A DNA stretch of 37,819 nucleotides from an uncultured Thermoanaerobaculum sp. Lineage in GTDB: Bacteria; Acidobacteriota; Thermoanaerobaculia; Thermoanaerobaculales; Thermoanaerobaculaceae. The translations under genes and the position numbers were made by a program. How positions within the stretch are numbered: position 1 is the stretch's first letter; every line of letters starts with the position of its first letter. The notes beneath the pieces are model-generated. The model did not search any database, was not told the DNA's origin, and saw only the letters and a program-made list of their open reading frames with translations. Positions 6,993 to 15,690 of the stretch are shown piece by piece. The stretch lies in NCBI GenBank assembly GCA_937934115.1, contig CALHAH010000027.1:1-37819 (forward strand), read 5' to 3'.

Positions 6993-9266
6993 CTAATGCT
7001 CTTGCAGGCGCTGAGCCTTAAGCACGCACATGGCCGCCATGTTGACGATGTCACCGACTTCCACCCCACGTTGCAGCACGTGAACGGCCGCATTCACGCC
7101 GGTGAGAATGGGGCCAATGGCTTCCACCTTACCCAACCGCCAAAGCAACTTGTAGGCGATGTTGGCCGCCTCCAAGTCCGGACAAATGAGGACGTTGGCA
7201 TCACCTTGAATGGCCGAAAACGGGTAGATCTCCTGAGCAACGTGGGGTTCAACGGCGACATCGGCCTGCATTTCCCCGTCAATGACCAGCTCCGGCCAGC
7301 GTTGCCGTACGATCTCCACGGCCTTTCGCACCTTTAACGTGCGCTCGTCGGTGTTGGAACCAAAGTTGGAGTAGGAAAGCATGGCCACACGTGGTTCCAC
7401 CCCAAAGTAATTGCGGGCCACCCGCGCTGCCATAAAGGCAATTTCCGCCAGTTCCTCCGCCGTGGGGTCGTGGTTAACCGTGGTATCGGCAATAAAAACC
7501 ATGCGATCTTCAAAAAGCAGCAGGTACACGCCAGCCACGCGCGTCACACCCGGCTGGGTGTGATGGATCTGCAGGGCCGGGCGAATAGTGTCAGGGTAGT
7601 GCATGGTAAGGCCGGAGATGAGGCCATCGGCTTCGCCTTCGTGCACCATCATGTTGCCAAAGTACACGGGGTCTTTCATAAGCTTGCGCGCATCGTCTTC
7701 CGCTACGCCTCGCCGCCAACGCATTTGATGAAACTTCTTCACATACTCCTCAAAGCGCGGGTGGTTTGCGGGCTCCACCACTTCCACCTTTTCCCTGGGA
7801 ACCTCGTACTCGGCCAAAAGCTGCGCAACGGTTTTTCTGTTGCCCAAAAGTACCGGTCGACAAATCCCTTCCTCCAGCAAAACCTTGGCGGCGCGTACGA
7901 TTTTCGGATGTTCACCCTCGGCAAACACGATGCGCTTGGGATCCTGCTTGGCGCGGTCAAACACGAAGTGCATAACTTGCCGGGTGCGGGAAAGGCGGGC
8001 TTCCAGCTCGCGCACGTAGTCTTCTTTGGACGAGAAGGGCTTACGCGCCACCCCCGTGCGGATGGCCGCTTCCGCCACTGCCGGTGCTTCCCACAGAAGC
8101 ACCCGGTAATCGAAGGGCTTGGGGATGAGGTACTCGCGTCCAAACTTGAGCGGCTTGCCGCCGTAAGCCCGGATCACGGAATCGGGTACGTCCTCCTTCG
8201 CCAGGTTGGCCAAGGCGTGCACCGCAGCCATCTTCATTTCTTCGTTGATTTCCCGCGCCGCCACGTCCAAGGCACCGCGGAAGATGAACGGAAACCCGAG
8301 AACGTTGTTGACTTGGTTGGGGTAGTCGGAGCGGCCAGTGGCCATAATGACATCAGGCCGCGTGGCCACAGCAACGTCGTAAGGGATTTCGGGATCGGGG
8401 TTGGCCATGGCAAACACGATGGGGTTTTCCGCCATGGAAAGCAGCATTTCCGGAGTCACCAGGTTGGGTCCTGATACGCCAATAAAGGCATCCGCCCCCC
8501 GCAGGGCATCCGCCAACGTACGGGCGTCGGTGTGGGCAGCAAACTCTTCCTTGTAAGGGTTCATGCCTTCGGTGCGGCCTTTGTAGACCACGCCTTTGGT
8601 GTCCACCAGGATAAGGTTTTCCTTCCTTACGCCCAAGGCCAAGTAAAGCTTGGCGCAAGCAATACCTGCTGCCCCCGCGCCGCAAAAGACCACCTTAACC
8701 TCATCAATGCGCTTGCCCGCTATTTCCAAGGCATTGAGGAAAGCTGCCCCGGAAATGATGGCAGTGCCGTGCTGATCGTCATGGAAGACCGGAATCGAAA
8801 GGGTTTTCTTCAGCGTTTCCTCGATGTAAAAGCACTCGGGGGCCTTGATGTCCTCCAGGTTGATGCCCCCTAAGGTGGGTTCAATGAGCTGGCAAAAGCG
8901 AATCACCTCATCGGGATCTTCGCTGGCCACCTCAATGTCGAAAACGTCAATGTCAGCAAACCGCTTGAACAGCACACCCTTGCCTTCCATGACCGGTTTT
9001 CCCGCCAGCGGACCAATGTTCCCCAACCCCAACACCGCGGTGCCGTTGGAAATCACCGCCACAAGGTTCCCCTTGTTGGTGTACTCGTAGACGAGCTCGG
9101 GGTTTCTGGCAATTTCCCGGCACGGCTCGGCCACACCTGGCGTGTACGCCATGGACAAGTCTCGCTGGGTAAGGCAAGGCTTGGTGGGAACCACCGAAAG
9201 CTTGCCCTTCCTTTTCCCAGAGTGGTAGGCCAAGGCCTCTTCGCGGGTAACCTTACCGTCACTCAT
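6993..9266 (-). CDS. maeB: NADP-type malic enzyme fused to phosphotransacetylase-like domain
   Basis: The enzyme decarboxylates malate to pyruvate with reduction of NAD(P), feeding gluconeogenic or acetyl-CoA pools. The 757 residues match the large MaeB class. The N-terminal malic domain is about 1-160, with YTPGVAEPC and [10 protein letters not shown]-like blocks. The NAD(P)-binding domain is about 160-395, with [12 protein letters not shown]. The phosphotransacetylase-like domain runs from about 430 to the end. In E. coli MaeB that C-terminal domain is regulatory and not catalytic, and the same is assumed here. Start choice: GGGAGGT directly precedes GCTT-ATG at 9266, and the upstream in-frame GTG at 9272 lies inside the SD. 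It is the last gene before the terminator at 6935-6970. Confidence 0.94.
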   Translation of the reverse strand: MSDGKVTREEALAYHSGKRKGKLSVVPTKPCLTQRDLSMAYTPGVAEPCREIARNPELVYEYTNKGNLVAVISNGTAVLGLGNIGPLAGKPVMEGKGVLFKRFADIDVFDIEVASEDPDEVIRFCQLIEPTLGGINLEDIKAPECFYIEETLKKTLSIPVFHDDQHGTAIISGAAFLNALEIAGKRIDEVKVVFCGAGAAGIACAKLYLALGVRKENLILVDTKGVVYKGRTEGMNPYKEEFAAHTDARTLADALRGADAFIGVSGPNLVTPEMLLSMAENPIVFAMANPDPEIPYDVAVATRPDVIMATGRSDYPNQVNNVLGFPFIFRGALDVAAREINEEMKMAAVHALANLAKEDVPDSVIRAYGGKPLKFGREYLIPKPFDYRVLLWEAPAVAEAAIRTGVARKPFSSKEDYVRELEARLSRTRQVMHFVFDRAKQDPKRIVFAEGEHPKIVRAAKVLLEEGICRPVLLGNRKTVAQLLAEYEVPREKVEVVEPANHPRFEEYVKKFHQMRWRRGVAEDDARKLMKDPVYFGNMMVHEGEADGLISGLTMHYPDTIRPALQIHHTQPGVTRVAGVYLLLFEDRMVFIADTTVNHDPTAEELAEIAFMAARVARNYFGVEPRVAMLSYSNFGSNTDERTLKVRKAVEIVRQRWPELVIDGEMQADVAVEPHVAQEIYPFSAIQGDANVLICPDLEAANIAYKLLWRLGKVEAIGPILTGVNAAVHVLQRGVEVGDIVNMAAMCVLKAQRLQEH

Positions 9267-9329
9267 AAGCACCTCCCAGCGCTTGAGAAAAAGCGCACAA
9301 GTACATGGTACGCCCGTCGCGCGAGGCGG

Positions 9330-10433
9330 TCAACTGTGGCTTGCCGCCCTCTCCGCCAATGGCTGCAACGCTGCTGCGGCCAAAATCCGTCGCTTCTGAT
9401 GACGCGAACGTGCTAACCCGATGAGCCTGTCCAAGAGCTCAGGGTAAGGCACCCCCGTCAAACCCAGGAGCCTGGGATACATGGAAATGGGCGTGAAACC
9501 GGGGATACTGTTGAGCTCGTTAACGTAGAAAACCCCCGACTCCCTGTCCAAGAGAAAGTCCACCCGCGCCATGGCGTCGCACCCACACGCCCGAAACGCC
9601 TCTAGGGCCAGTTCCCGAACCCTTGCCACCTGTTCCTCGGAAAGCGGCGCCGGTGCCAAAAGCTTGCAGGCGTTGTCCAGGTACTTGTCGGCGTAATCGT
9701 AAAACTCGTGGCCAGGAACAACTTCCCCCGGAAGCGAAACCACCGGCGGATCACCCTCCAACACCGCCACCTCGATTTCCCGAGCTGGCACGCCTCGTTC
9801 CACCACCACCACATCGTCGAAGCGAAAAGCAAGCTCCAGCGCCGGGGATACCGCTTCCCAGCTTTTTACCTTGGACACGCCCACCGATGAACCCAGCCTT
9901 GCTGGCTTGACGAAAAGCGGCAAGGAAAGCTCACCCCTTGCCTGAGGCAGCGATCCTGACCATTGCTCCCTCGTGACAACCACGAACGGTACCACTGGCA
10001 AGCCCGCATCCCGCAATAAACGCTTGGTTAGAACTTTGTCCATGGTCACGGCACTAGCCGCCACACCACATCCGGTGTAAGGTAGGTCCAGCATCTCGCA
10101 CAGGCCCTGGATGGTACCGTCCTCGCCAAAGGGTCCATGGAGAATGGGCATCACCACGTCCACGTCCCCCGCCAAAAGCCGCGGATCCAGCCGATGCTCC
10201 CCGCTAAACGCCAGCACCTCATCCGCCCGATCGCCAGACTCTTCCAGGATCCGTTGCGCAACGTCGGCTGCTGCCCACATCCCCTGTCGGTCTATGGCCA
10301 TGGCAACTATGTCGTATTTGGCGGGGTCGAGGCATCGGGCCACGGAGCGGGCGGAAACCACCGATACCTCGTGTTCGCCGGACCGCCCCCCGAATACCAA
10401 CCCCACCCGCAGCTTGCCGCGCAAATCAAGCAC
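9330..10433 (-). CDS. ddl: D-alanine-D-alanine ligase
   Basis: This ATP-grasp ligase makes the D-Ala-D-Ala dipeptide for peptidoglycan precursors in the cytoplasm. The 367-residue protein has GGRSGEHEVS near the N-terminus, MPILHGPFGEDGTIQG, PARLGSSVGVSK, FYDYADKYL in the omega-loop region, and ARVDFLLD with NELNSIPGFT supplying the magnesium ligands. The start is GTG at 10433, with GGAAGG six bases upstream, and it overlaps the zinc-ribbon gene by 8 bases. It shares a run with a cell-wall muramidase (11526-12692). maeB follows after a 63-base gap containing a 6-bp hairpin (9279-9296). Confidence 0.94.
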   Translation of the reverse strand: MLDLRGKLRVGLVFGGRSGEHEVSVVSARSVARCLDPAKYDIVAMAIDRQGMWAAADVAQRILEESGDRADEVLAFSGEHRLDPRLLAGDVDVVMPILHGPFGEDGTIQGLCEMLDLPYTGCGVAASAVTMDKVLTKRLLRDAGLPVVPFVVVTREQWSGSLPQARGELSLPLFVKPARLGSSVGVSKVKSWEAVSPALELAFRFDDVVVVERGVPAREIEVAVLEGDPPVVSLPGEVVPGHEFYDYADKYLDNACKLLAPAPLSEEQVARVRELALEAFRACGCDAMARVDFLLDRESGVFYVNELNSIPGFTPISMYPRLLGLTGVPYPELLDRLIGLARSRHQKRRILAAAALQPLAERAASHS

Positions 10434-10746
10434 CGAAAACCTTCCGCACCGCCGCTAACGCCTGGGTAAAGGGGCCCCGGCGGTTTTCTTCCAGCACCTT
10501 GTCCAGCTCACCGGCGTCCAAAAAGATGCCCCCGCACCCCGGACAAACTTCCACCTCCACCCCTTGCAGCTGGGTCACTTCCATGCTTTGGCCGCACTTA
10601 GGACAGTGCATGAAATGCATTTCCTTGAGCCTGCGCCTTTCCTCTTCCTCTAGCTTTTGCCGGTGCTGTTCCCGCAGTTCCTTCAGGCGCGCTAATTCCT
10701 GTTGCAAAAAGTACTCCTGTTCTTTTTCCGATGGTTTCTGCAGCAT
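10426..10746 (-). CDS. Zinc-ribbon (TFIIB-type) small protein
   Basis: This is a small protein of 106 residues. The first half is a highly charged helix, probably coiled coil (residues about 8-45, rich in Glu, Arg and Lys). The second half is a two-knuckle zinc ribbon, CPKCG and CPGCGGIFLDAGELDKVLE, the signature of the zf-TFIIB domain family. Function is unknown; such proteins may bind nucleic acid or partner proteins. I prefer ATG 10746, preceded by GGGGGGAAC, which leaves a 13-base gap after the HAD gene. An alternative ATG at 10776 would overlap that gene. The stop lies 8 bases inside ddl. Confidence 0.85.
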   Translation of the reverse strand: MLQKPSEKEQEYFLQQELARLKELREQHRQKLEEEERRRLKEMHFMHCPKCGQSMEVTQLQGVEVEVCPGCGGIFLDAGELDKVLEENRRGPFTQALAAVRKVFGA

Positions 10747-10759
10747 GTTCCCCCCAGTT

Positions 10760-11455
10760 TCAACTTTCATGTTCATCCCAACCCCAACCTTCTTGGCGCA
10801 GAAGGTCGGGAAGTTGTCGCAAATCCTCGATGACAAAAAACGCTCCCGCCGCCCATAGCTCGCTGGCGCTCCGGGATGGACCCGCCAACCCCACCACCGG
10901 CACTTCAGCTGCCCTTCCCGCTTCCACATCCACCTCCATGTCGCCAACGTACAAGGCATCCTCGGGTGCCACTTGCAACGCGTGCAGACAAGCCTGCAAA
11001 AAAGCGCCATCCGGCTTGCGGGTACCGATGGTATCGGGCCCGATGACCACCCGCACCCACCGCCGAAGCCCCCAGTGCACCAGCCATTCTTGGGAAAGCG
11101 TAGCGTTCTTGTTGGAAGCCACCCCCACCTTGCCGCCGGTCTTTTCCCACACAAAGGATAAGACCTCGGCAGCTCCCGGGAAGGGGGGTGTGGCTTGCAA
11201 ATACGTTGCCCGGTACCGCTCACCAAAAACCCGCCCCACTTCCCGCACGGTTTCCTCGGGGGCGCAAGCTCCCAGGGCGTCGCGCACCAGTTGCGCCGCA
11301 CCGTGGCCCACGTGGTATTTCACCCACTCCAGCTCTTTAGGTGAAAACCCAAACGTGGTGAGAGCGTAGTTCAGGCTTTCGCTAATGGCCGCAAACGAAT
11401 CGGCCAACGTACCGTCCATATCGAAGATCACAGCTGCAGGACGCAGTTTCCCCAC
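10760..11455 (-). CDS. HAD-superfamily phosphatase (phosphoglycolate phosphatase-like)
   Basis: The 231-residue hydrolase carries all four HAD motifs. FDMDGTLADS has the nucleophile Asp12 and Asp14, SNKN is motif II, GTRKPDG holds the motif III Lys, and GDMEVDVEAG is motif IV. A helical cap lies between motifs I and II, as in phosphoglycolate phosphatases. The exact phosphate ester cannot be decided. The start is GTG 11455, behind GAGAGG; longer starts would add an unmatched N-terminus. The upstream gene (NamZ-like) ends 70 bases before it. If it acts in cell-wall recycling, as its neighbours hint, a sugar phosphate would be a plausible substrate. Confidence 0.85.
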   Translation of the reverse strand: MGKLRPAAVIFDMDGTLADSFAAISESLNYALTTFGFSPKELEWVKYHVGHGAAQLVRDALGACAPEETVREVGRVFGERYRATYLQATPPFPGAAEVLSFVWEKTGGKVGVASNKNATLSQEWLVHWGLRRWVRVVIGPDTIGTRKPDGAFLQACLHALQVAPEDALYVGDMEVDVEAGRAAEVPVVGLAGPSRSASELWAAGAFFVIEDLRQLPDLLRQEGWGWDEHES

Positions 11456-11525
11456 CGTTGCCTCTCGCCGCCGGGACCCCCGGCTTTGCGCGAACTTTAC
11501 CCTACTTTTGCCCGGTTCGCACGAC

Positions 11526-12692
11526 CTAGGCGAGGAGAAACTGCCGGCGAAAAACTTCGAACTGGCGGCAGTAAGCCTCCCAGTCGTCAACGACTTCTTC
11601 TAAAGCCAGCTGCCCCTCTACCACCAACCGTGCCAAAGGCGAACCAGTGAGCAGGTCAATAGCCGGCACATGAGCTACGAACTCGTACGGTTGGGTACGC
11701 CACGCGAAATGTTCCGGATACAGCCGCCGGATCTCGCGCAATACCACCACCCCACAAGCCAAGGGCCGAAAAGCCAAGCGGTCAGTTACGTGCCATTCCA
11801 CACCGCCGCACACTTCGCCAGCGTACTTTTGGAATTCCGGGCGGAAAAGCGTGGCGCGAAACCGCACCCCTGGCAGCTCCATGCTATTGAGCCGCTCGGC
11901 CAAGACCTCACCATCCAGCCACGGGGCGCCGGTGAGCAAAAAGGGGCGGGTGGTGCCACGGCCCTCGGAGAGGTTTGTGGCCTCCACCAAACATGCCCCC
12001 GGGTACACGGTGGCCGTAGCCAAACTGGGCATGTTGGGGGAGGGCGCCACCCACGGCAAATCGGTCTCGTCCCACCACAGGTGCCGCTGCCACCCTTCGC
12101 AGGTGAGGACGGTGAGGGCAAGATTGGCAAAACGCTGCCCCTGCAACAGCAGCGCCAGCTCGCCCAAGGTGAGCCCGTGGCGCACTGGCACTGGAAGCTC
12201 CGACACGAAGGACCGGTAGTCGTCTTCCACGGGCCCGCCTTCCAGCAGCTCACCGCCCAAGGGGTTGGGACGATCGCAGACCATGACCTCCACCCCCGCT
12301 TTCTCGCAGGCTTGCAAACAGTAAGCCATCGTGGCGGCAAACGTGTAGTACCGGCACCCAACGTCGGGGAGATCCACCACGAACGCATCCAGGTCCACCA
12401 GAGTCTCGGGAGTGGGGTGCAAGCTCTCGGGGTTTTCACCGTAAAGGGAAACCACCGGCACCCCGGCATAGCTCTCTGAGCCCACCGCTTCCATGTCCTG
12501 GGCAAACCCAAACAACCCGTGCTCGGGGGCGAAGATGCGTAGCAAACGAGCGCCAAGCCGGGGCAGAAGCTCCCACGCCGGTTCTAACTGCTCGGTCACC
12601 GCCGCCTGGTTGCAAAGAAGCGCCAGCCGGCGACCCCGCACCAGGGCAGGGTTTTCCGCCAATCGCCCCAGCCCCAACTGAACTTTTTTCAC
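11526..12692 (-). CDS. NamZ-like exo-beta-N-acetylmuramidase (DUF1343)
   Basis: The 388 residues match the DUF1343 family, whose Bacillus member NamZ removes terminal MurNAc from peptidoglycan fragments. Family blocks seen are FAPEHGLFG, VVDLPDVGCRYYTF, CDRPNPLGG followed by EGGPVE, and PSPNMPSLATA with a nearby YPG. No signal peptide is visible after the chosen start, so a cytoplasmic recycling role is possible. Alternatively, the N-terminus may lie further upstream within the preceding gene. The GTG at 12692 overlaps the preceding TGA as GTGA and has no SD, so it probably depends on translational coupling. The link to ddl in the same run supports a cell-wall role. Confidence 0.85.
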   Translation of the reverse strand: MKKVQLGLGRLAENPALVRGRRLALLCNQAAVTEQLEPAWELLPRLGARLLRIFAPEHGLFGFAQDMEAVGSESYAGVPVVSLYGENPESLHPTPETLVDLDAFVVDLPDVGCRYYTFAATMAYCLQACEKAGVEVMVCDRPNPLGGELLEGGPVEDDYRSFVSELPVPVRHGLTLGELALLLQGQRFANLALTVLTCEGWQRHLWWDETDLPWVAPSPNMPSLATATVYPGACLVEATNLSEGRGTTRPFLLTGAPWLDGEVLAERLNSMELPGVRFRATLFRPEFQKYAGEVCGGVEWHVTDRLAFRPLACGVVVLREIRRLYPEHFAWRTQPYEFVAHVPAIDLLTGSPLARLVVEGQLALEEVVDDWEAYCRQFEVFRRQFLLA

Positions 12693-13315
12693 TGGTTTTG
12701 GAGGTCGGGAGGCAAGGCTTGCTTCACCGTCACCGACACAGCCCCCCGGAAATCGCCGGCCTGGTAACCCACCGCTTGATCCTCGGGGTAGTGCTGCGAC
12801 AAGAAATCCCGCACCTCCTGCTTCATGTGTTCCCCATCGCCGTGGCAGGCCAAGCACATCTCACCCACGACAATGGGCCGAAGGTAGCGCAGCGTCAGCA
12901 TTTTCCCCTCGAGGTACCACTCCGAAACTTCATCGGTCCTTTTGTGCTCTCGGTACTGCTGCTCCATCAGGGCGAGCTTTGCCTGCTCGTACTCATCGGG
13001 ACGGTTTTGCGGGTTCCTGGTACGGGTACTCACCCGCCTTAAAAGGAGCCCCTCTTGCTGCTGGGCTTTGGTAAGCTCCTGTGCTTTAGCGGCACAAACT
13101 GCCACCGCTGCCCCCGGCCCCCCTTCCCGCATGTGCTGCAAAAGCTCACCAAGAAGGGCTTGGGTAAGGGCGGTTGCCGCCGCCCGCGCCTTTTCCAAGG
13201 CTTGGGAGACCGCTTGTTCGGTCGTGCTTCCCGCCACCCTCTCGCTTTGTGCCCAGGCGACGGGAACAAGGCACCAAACCATCATCATCCACGCCCCCGC
13301 AACCTGCTTCACCAT
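12689..13315 (-). CDS. Periplasmic haem-binding DUF3365 (Tll0287-like) protein
   Basis: The protein has 208 residues with a signal peptide (cleavage about AWA-Q, residues 22-23), a helical segment, and a DUF3365-type domain ending in one CLACH haem site (Cys154 to His158). The domain is known from the cyanobacterial c-type haem protein Tll0287 and from sensor kinases, and it is thought to sense redox state or gas. Here it stands alone, so it is likely a soluble or loosely attached periplasmic cytochrome. I chose ATG 13315 because GGAGGT lies six bases upstream; the longer TTG start would sit before that SD. It heads the minus-strand run to maeB and is divergent from the CDF gene. Confidence 0.85.
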   Translation of the reverse strand: MVKQVAGAWMMMVWCLVPVAWAQSERVAGSTTEQAVSQALEKARAAATALTQALLGELLQHMREGGPGAAVAVCAAKAQELTKAQQQEGLLLRRVSTRTRNPQNRPDEYEQAKLALMEQQYREHKRTDEVSEWYLEGKMLTLRYLRPIVVGEMCLACHGDGEHMKQEVRDFLSQHYPEDQAVGYQAGDFRGAVSVTVKQALPPDLQNQ

Positions 13316-13374
13316 AGGCCACCTCCGCAACCATGGTACCCTGTCTCTCGCCCCACAAGTGCTAAGCTCACGCC

Positions 13375-14274
13375 ATGGGCCGTGCTCATCTCGCGCCGGG
13401 GCCCTCCACCACTTCCGGGCGGCTCAAAGCGGCCCTGGGCCTGTGCCTGACGTACATGGGCGTTGAGGTGGTGGGGGGTCTTTGGGCCAATTCCCTAGCC
13501 CTTCTTGCGGATGCGGGTCACATGCTGGCGGACGCCGCTTCCCTTGGCCTCGCCCTCTTTGCCGCCAAGCTCTCCCAAAGACCACCCAACAAAAAACTCA
13601 CCTACGGCTACCACCGCGCTGAAATCCTGGCTGCCACGCTCAACGCCGCCACGCTTTTGGCGGTGGGGCTTTCCATCCTCGTGGAAGCTTTTCGACGGCT
13701 GGCACACCCACCCCAGGTAGCTTCCGGGTTGATGTTGGCGGTGGCGGTGCCAGGGCTTTTGGTGAACCTGGCCATGGCCGCCGTTCTCCACGGTGGCAAA
13801 ACCAACCTCAACGTTCGGGCGGCGTTTTTGCATGTGCTCACGGACACCTTGGGCTCGGTGCAGGTGATCCTGGCCGCCCTAGCCATGATGTGGTTTGGCT
13901 GGCCGTGGGCCGACCCCTTGGCTTCGATTTTTTTGGCAGCCTTGGTCATGTCCTCGGGCCTTCGCGTGCTCCGGGAAACGGTGCTCATTCTCATGGAGGG
14001 CACACCAACCCACATTGACCTCGACCAACTCCGGCAAAGCTTGCTCGCGTTGGATGGCGTGGTGGGTGTTCACGACCTCCACGTGTGGCTTATCACTTCC
14101 GATTTTTTGGCCGCCTCGCTCCATTTGGAGGTTACGGACGCCAGCAATGACGCCGTGCTTTGGCGGGTGAGAAGCCTTCTGGCTGAGAAATTCGGTATCC
14201 ATCACACGACTATCCAAGTGGAACGGCAACCGTCGCGGCCAGAAAAGCGTTTGCCCATCTACCCACCGGGGTAA
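13375..14274 (+). CDS. CDF-family zinc/divalent cation exporter
   Basis: This inner-membrane antiporter of 299 residues has six predicted helices and a C-terminal cytoplasmic ferredoxin-like domain (from about 210). The transport site is built from two HxxxD pairs: ADAGHMLAD (His49, Asp53) and HVLTDTLGS (His153, Asp157), the pattern of zinc-selective CzcD/ZitB members. The interhelical loop has no His-rich stretch. No SD precedes the ATG at 13375. A TAAGCT hexamer ends six bases before it, so the message may be leaderless. It is divergent from the haem protein gene and convergent with hisC across a 306-base gap. Confidence 0.92.
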   Translation: MGRAHLAPGPSTTSGRLKAALGLCLTYMGVEVVGGLWANSLALLADAGHMLADAASLGLALFAAKLSQRPPNKKLTYGYHRAEILAATLNAATLLAVGLSILVEAFRRLAHPPQVASGLMLAVAVPGLLVNLAMAAVLHGGKTNLNVRAAFLHVLTDTLGSVQVILAALAMMWFGWPWADPLASIFLAALVMSSGLRVLRETVLILMEGTPTHIDLDQLRQSLLALDGVVGVHDLHVWLITSDFLAASLHLEVTDASNDAVLWRVRSLLAEKFGIHHTTIQVERQPSRPEKRLPIYPPG

Positions 14275-14580
14275 CTCTTAAAAGTCCGTTGCATCTAGGC
14301 GGTTTACCTTTTCCCCGCCGGCTGCCACGGGTGAAACGCAAGGCAGCTCCTCAAGCCTTGCCCCGAAAACCGCACCTCCCCTAGGCCCACATCCCCGCAT
14401 GGAGGCGGATTCCCTCGGGTTTTTCACCGTGGAAAAGCAGCAAAGAGCACCTACCCTGCGCGGAAACTTTTCGCCCCCCTGGGGCTTTACCGCCCGCAAC
14501 CAGAAAGCTGGCGCCAAGCCCCAAAACGCAACGCAAAAAACCTTTTCCTCAGGGCCAGCTTCGTTCGCCTTGATTTTACG
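14275..14580. ncRNA. Gene-free gap with candidate structured RNA
   Basis: This 306-base gap between two converging genes has no credible ORF but many nested pairings. GCTGCCAC and GGTGAAA (14321-14336) pair with TTTCACC and GTGGAAAAGCAGC (14422-14441), giving 15 pairs with small bulges. Inside is a 7-bp hairpin GCAAGGC/GCCTTGC (14338-14361). A second arm has CCCGA/TCGGG (14362-14366 with 14415-14419) and CCG-CCTCC/GGAGG-CGG (14370-14379 with 14401-14408). Separate hairpins flank it: GGCGG/CCGCC (14298-14319), and TGGGGCTT/AAGCCCCA (14480-14523) enclosing CCAG/CTGG. It matches no RNA class I know, the transcribed strand is undecided, and chance pairing in GC-rich DNA is possible. Confidence 0.4.
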
Positions 14581-15690
14581 TTAGCTTGCCGTGGATGCCA
14601 GCACCAAAGAGTCCAGCGCTTGGAGAAAGCGGAGGTTTTCCTTCCGCGTGCCCACCGAAACCCGGGCACAGTTTACAAGACCGGGTCCCCCTACGGGGCG
14701 GATGATGACCCCCCGTTTTTGAAATTCCAAGAATAGCTTTTGCACGTCCTTATCGAACTCAATAAGCACAAAATTGGTGACCGAAGGGGTAAACCTCACC
14801 CCTCGCCGCGAAAGCTCTGCCTGAAGGAATGAAAGTTCCTGCAAGTTGTGGCTGCGAGAAGCGGTGGCCCACTCGTCGTCATCCAAAGCGGCAAGGGCCG
14901 CAGCTTGCGCCAAAGAGGAGGTGTTAAAAGGCGACCGCACGCGATTTAAGGTGGCGATCACCTCCGGCGACGCAACCCCGTAGCCAATGCGGATGCCTGC
15001 AAGCCCGTAAATTTTAGAGAAGGTACGGAGAACAATAACGTTCCGCCCTTTCCGCAGATCGTCTAAGCCGTCGGGGTAGTCAGGGCGGTCCACGTACTCC
15101 TGGTACGCTTGGTCCAAGACGGTCAACACCCGGTCCCCTACGATGGCGAAGTACGCATCTAGCTCCTCCCGGGTAACGTACGTGCCCGTAGGGTTACATG
15201 GGTTGGCAATGTACACCAGCTTGGTGCGCTCGCCCACGGCCTTTGCCATCGCCACCACGTCATGCCGCCGCCCCGCTGCCGTGGGCACGGCAATGGCCCG
15301 GCCGTTCACTTGGTTCACCGCTAGCTCGTACATCACAAAGGACTGCTGCGAAATTACCGCCTCGTCACCATCGGCCAGGTAGGCACGGGCCAGCATCTCA
15401 ATGAGCTCACAGGATCCGTTGCCAAGGATGATCTGCTCCATATCCACGGCTAAGCGCTGGCCCAGCGCTCTCCGCAGCTTGTAGCCGCTACCGTCCGGAT
15501 AACGGTTCAACTCCGGCAACGCCTGGCGAATGGCTTCTAGGGCCTTAGGTGAGGTGCCCAGGGGATTTTCGTTTGACGCCAGCTTGACGATGTCCCGCAC
15601 CCCCAGTTCCCGTTGCACTTCTTCGATGGGTTTGCCGGGCACGTACACCGCCAGCTTCTTGATATAGTCCGGTGCCTGTGGTCCGCCCAT
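14581..15690 (-). CDS. hisC: Histidinol-phosphate aminotransferase
   Basis: This class I/II PLP enzyme exchanges the amino group between histidinol phosphate and 2-oxoglutarate in histidine synthesis. The 369 residues include YVPGKPIEEV and LASNENPLG at the N-terminus, ANPCNPTGT, and FSKIYGLAGIRIGYG with the PLP lysine at 226. SV(G/R) near the C-terminus carries the phosphate-binding Arg. AAAGGAGG six bases before ATG 15690 is the strongest SD in this run. The start lies 146 bases inside rluB. No other his genes are near, and related enzymes can act on aromatic amino acids, so specificity is probable rather than certain. Confidence 0.88.
   Translation of the reverse strand: MGGPQAPDYIKKLAVYVPGKPIEEVQRELGVRDIVKLASNENPLGTSPKALEAIRQALPELNRYPDGSGYKLRRALGQRLAVDMEQIILGNGSCELIEMLARAYLADGDEAVISQQSFVMYELAVNQVNGRAIAVPTAAGRRHDVVAMAKAVGERTKLVYIANPCNPTGTYVTREELDAYFAIVGDRVLTVLDQAYQEYVDRPDYPDGLDDLRKGRNVIVLRTFSKIYGLAGIRIGYGVASPEVIATLNRVRSPFNTSSLAQAAALAALDDDEWATASRSHNLQELSFLQAELSRRGVRFTPSVTNFVLIEFDKDVQKLFLEFQKRGVIIRPVGGPGLVNCARVSVGTRKENLRFLQALDSLVLASTAS

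Noticed and set aside
7470-8474. 334-codon open frame antisense to maeB
   Set aside because: It mirrors the codon bias of maeB in GC-rich DNA; it has no SD and no family features, while maeB is unmistakable.
14275-14580. RNase P RNA, tmRNA or cobalamin riboswitch
   Set aside because: Some fragments look similar (GGTAAACC, GGTGAAA), but the invariant cores (GAGGAAAGTCC, the tRNA-like 3' end, the B12 box) are missing on both strands.
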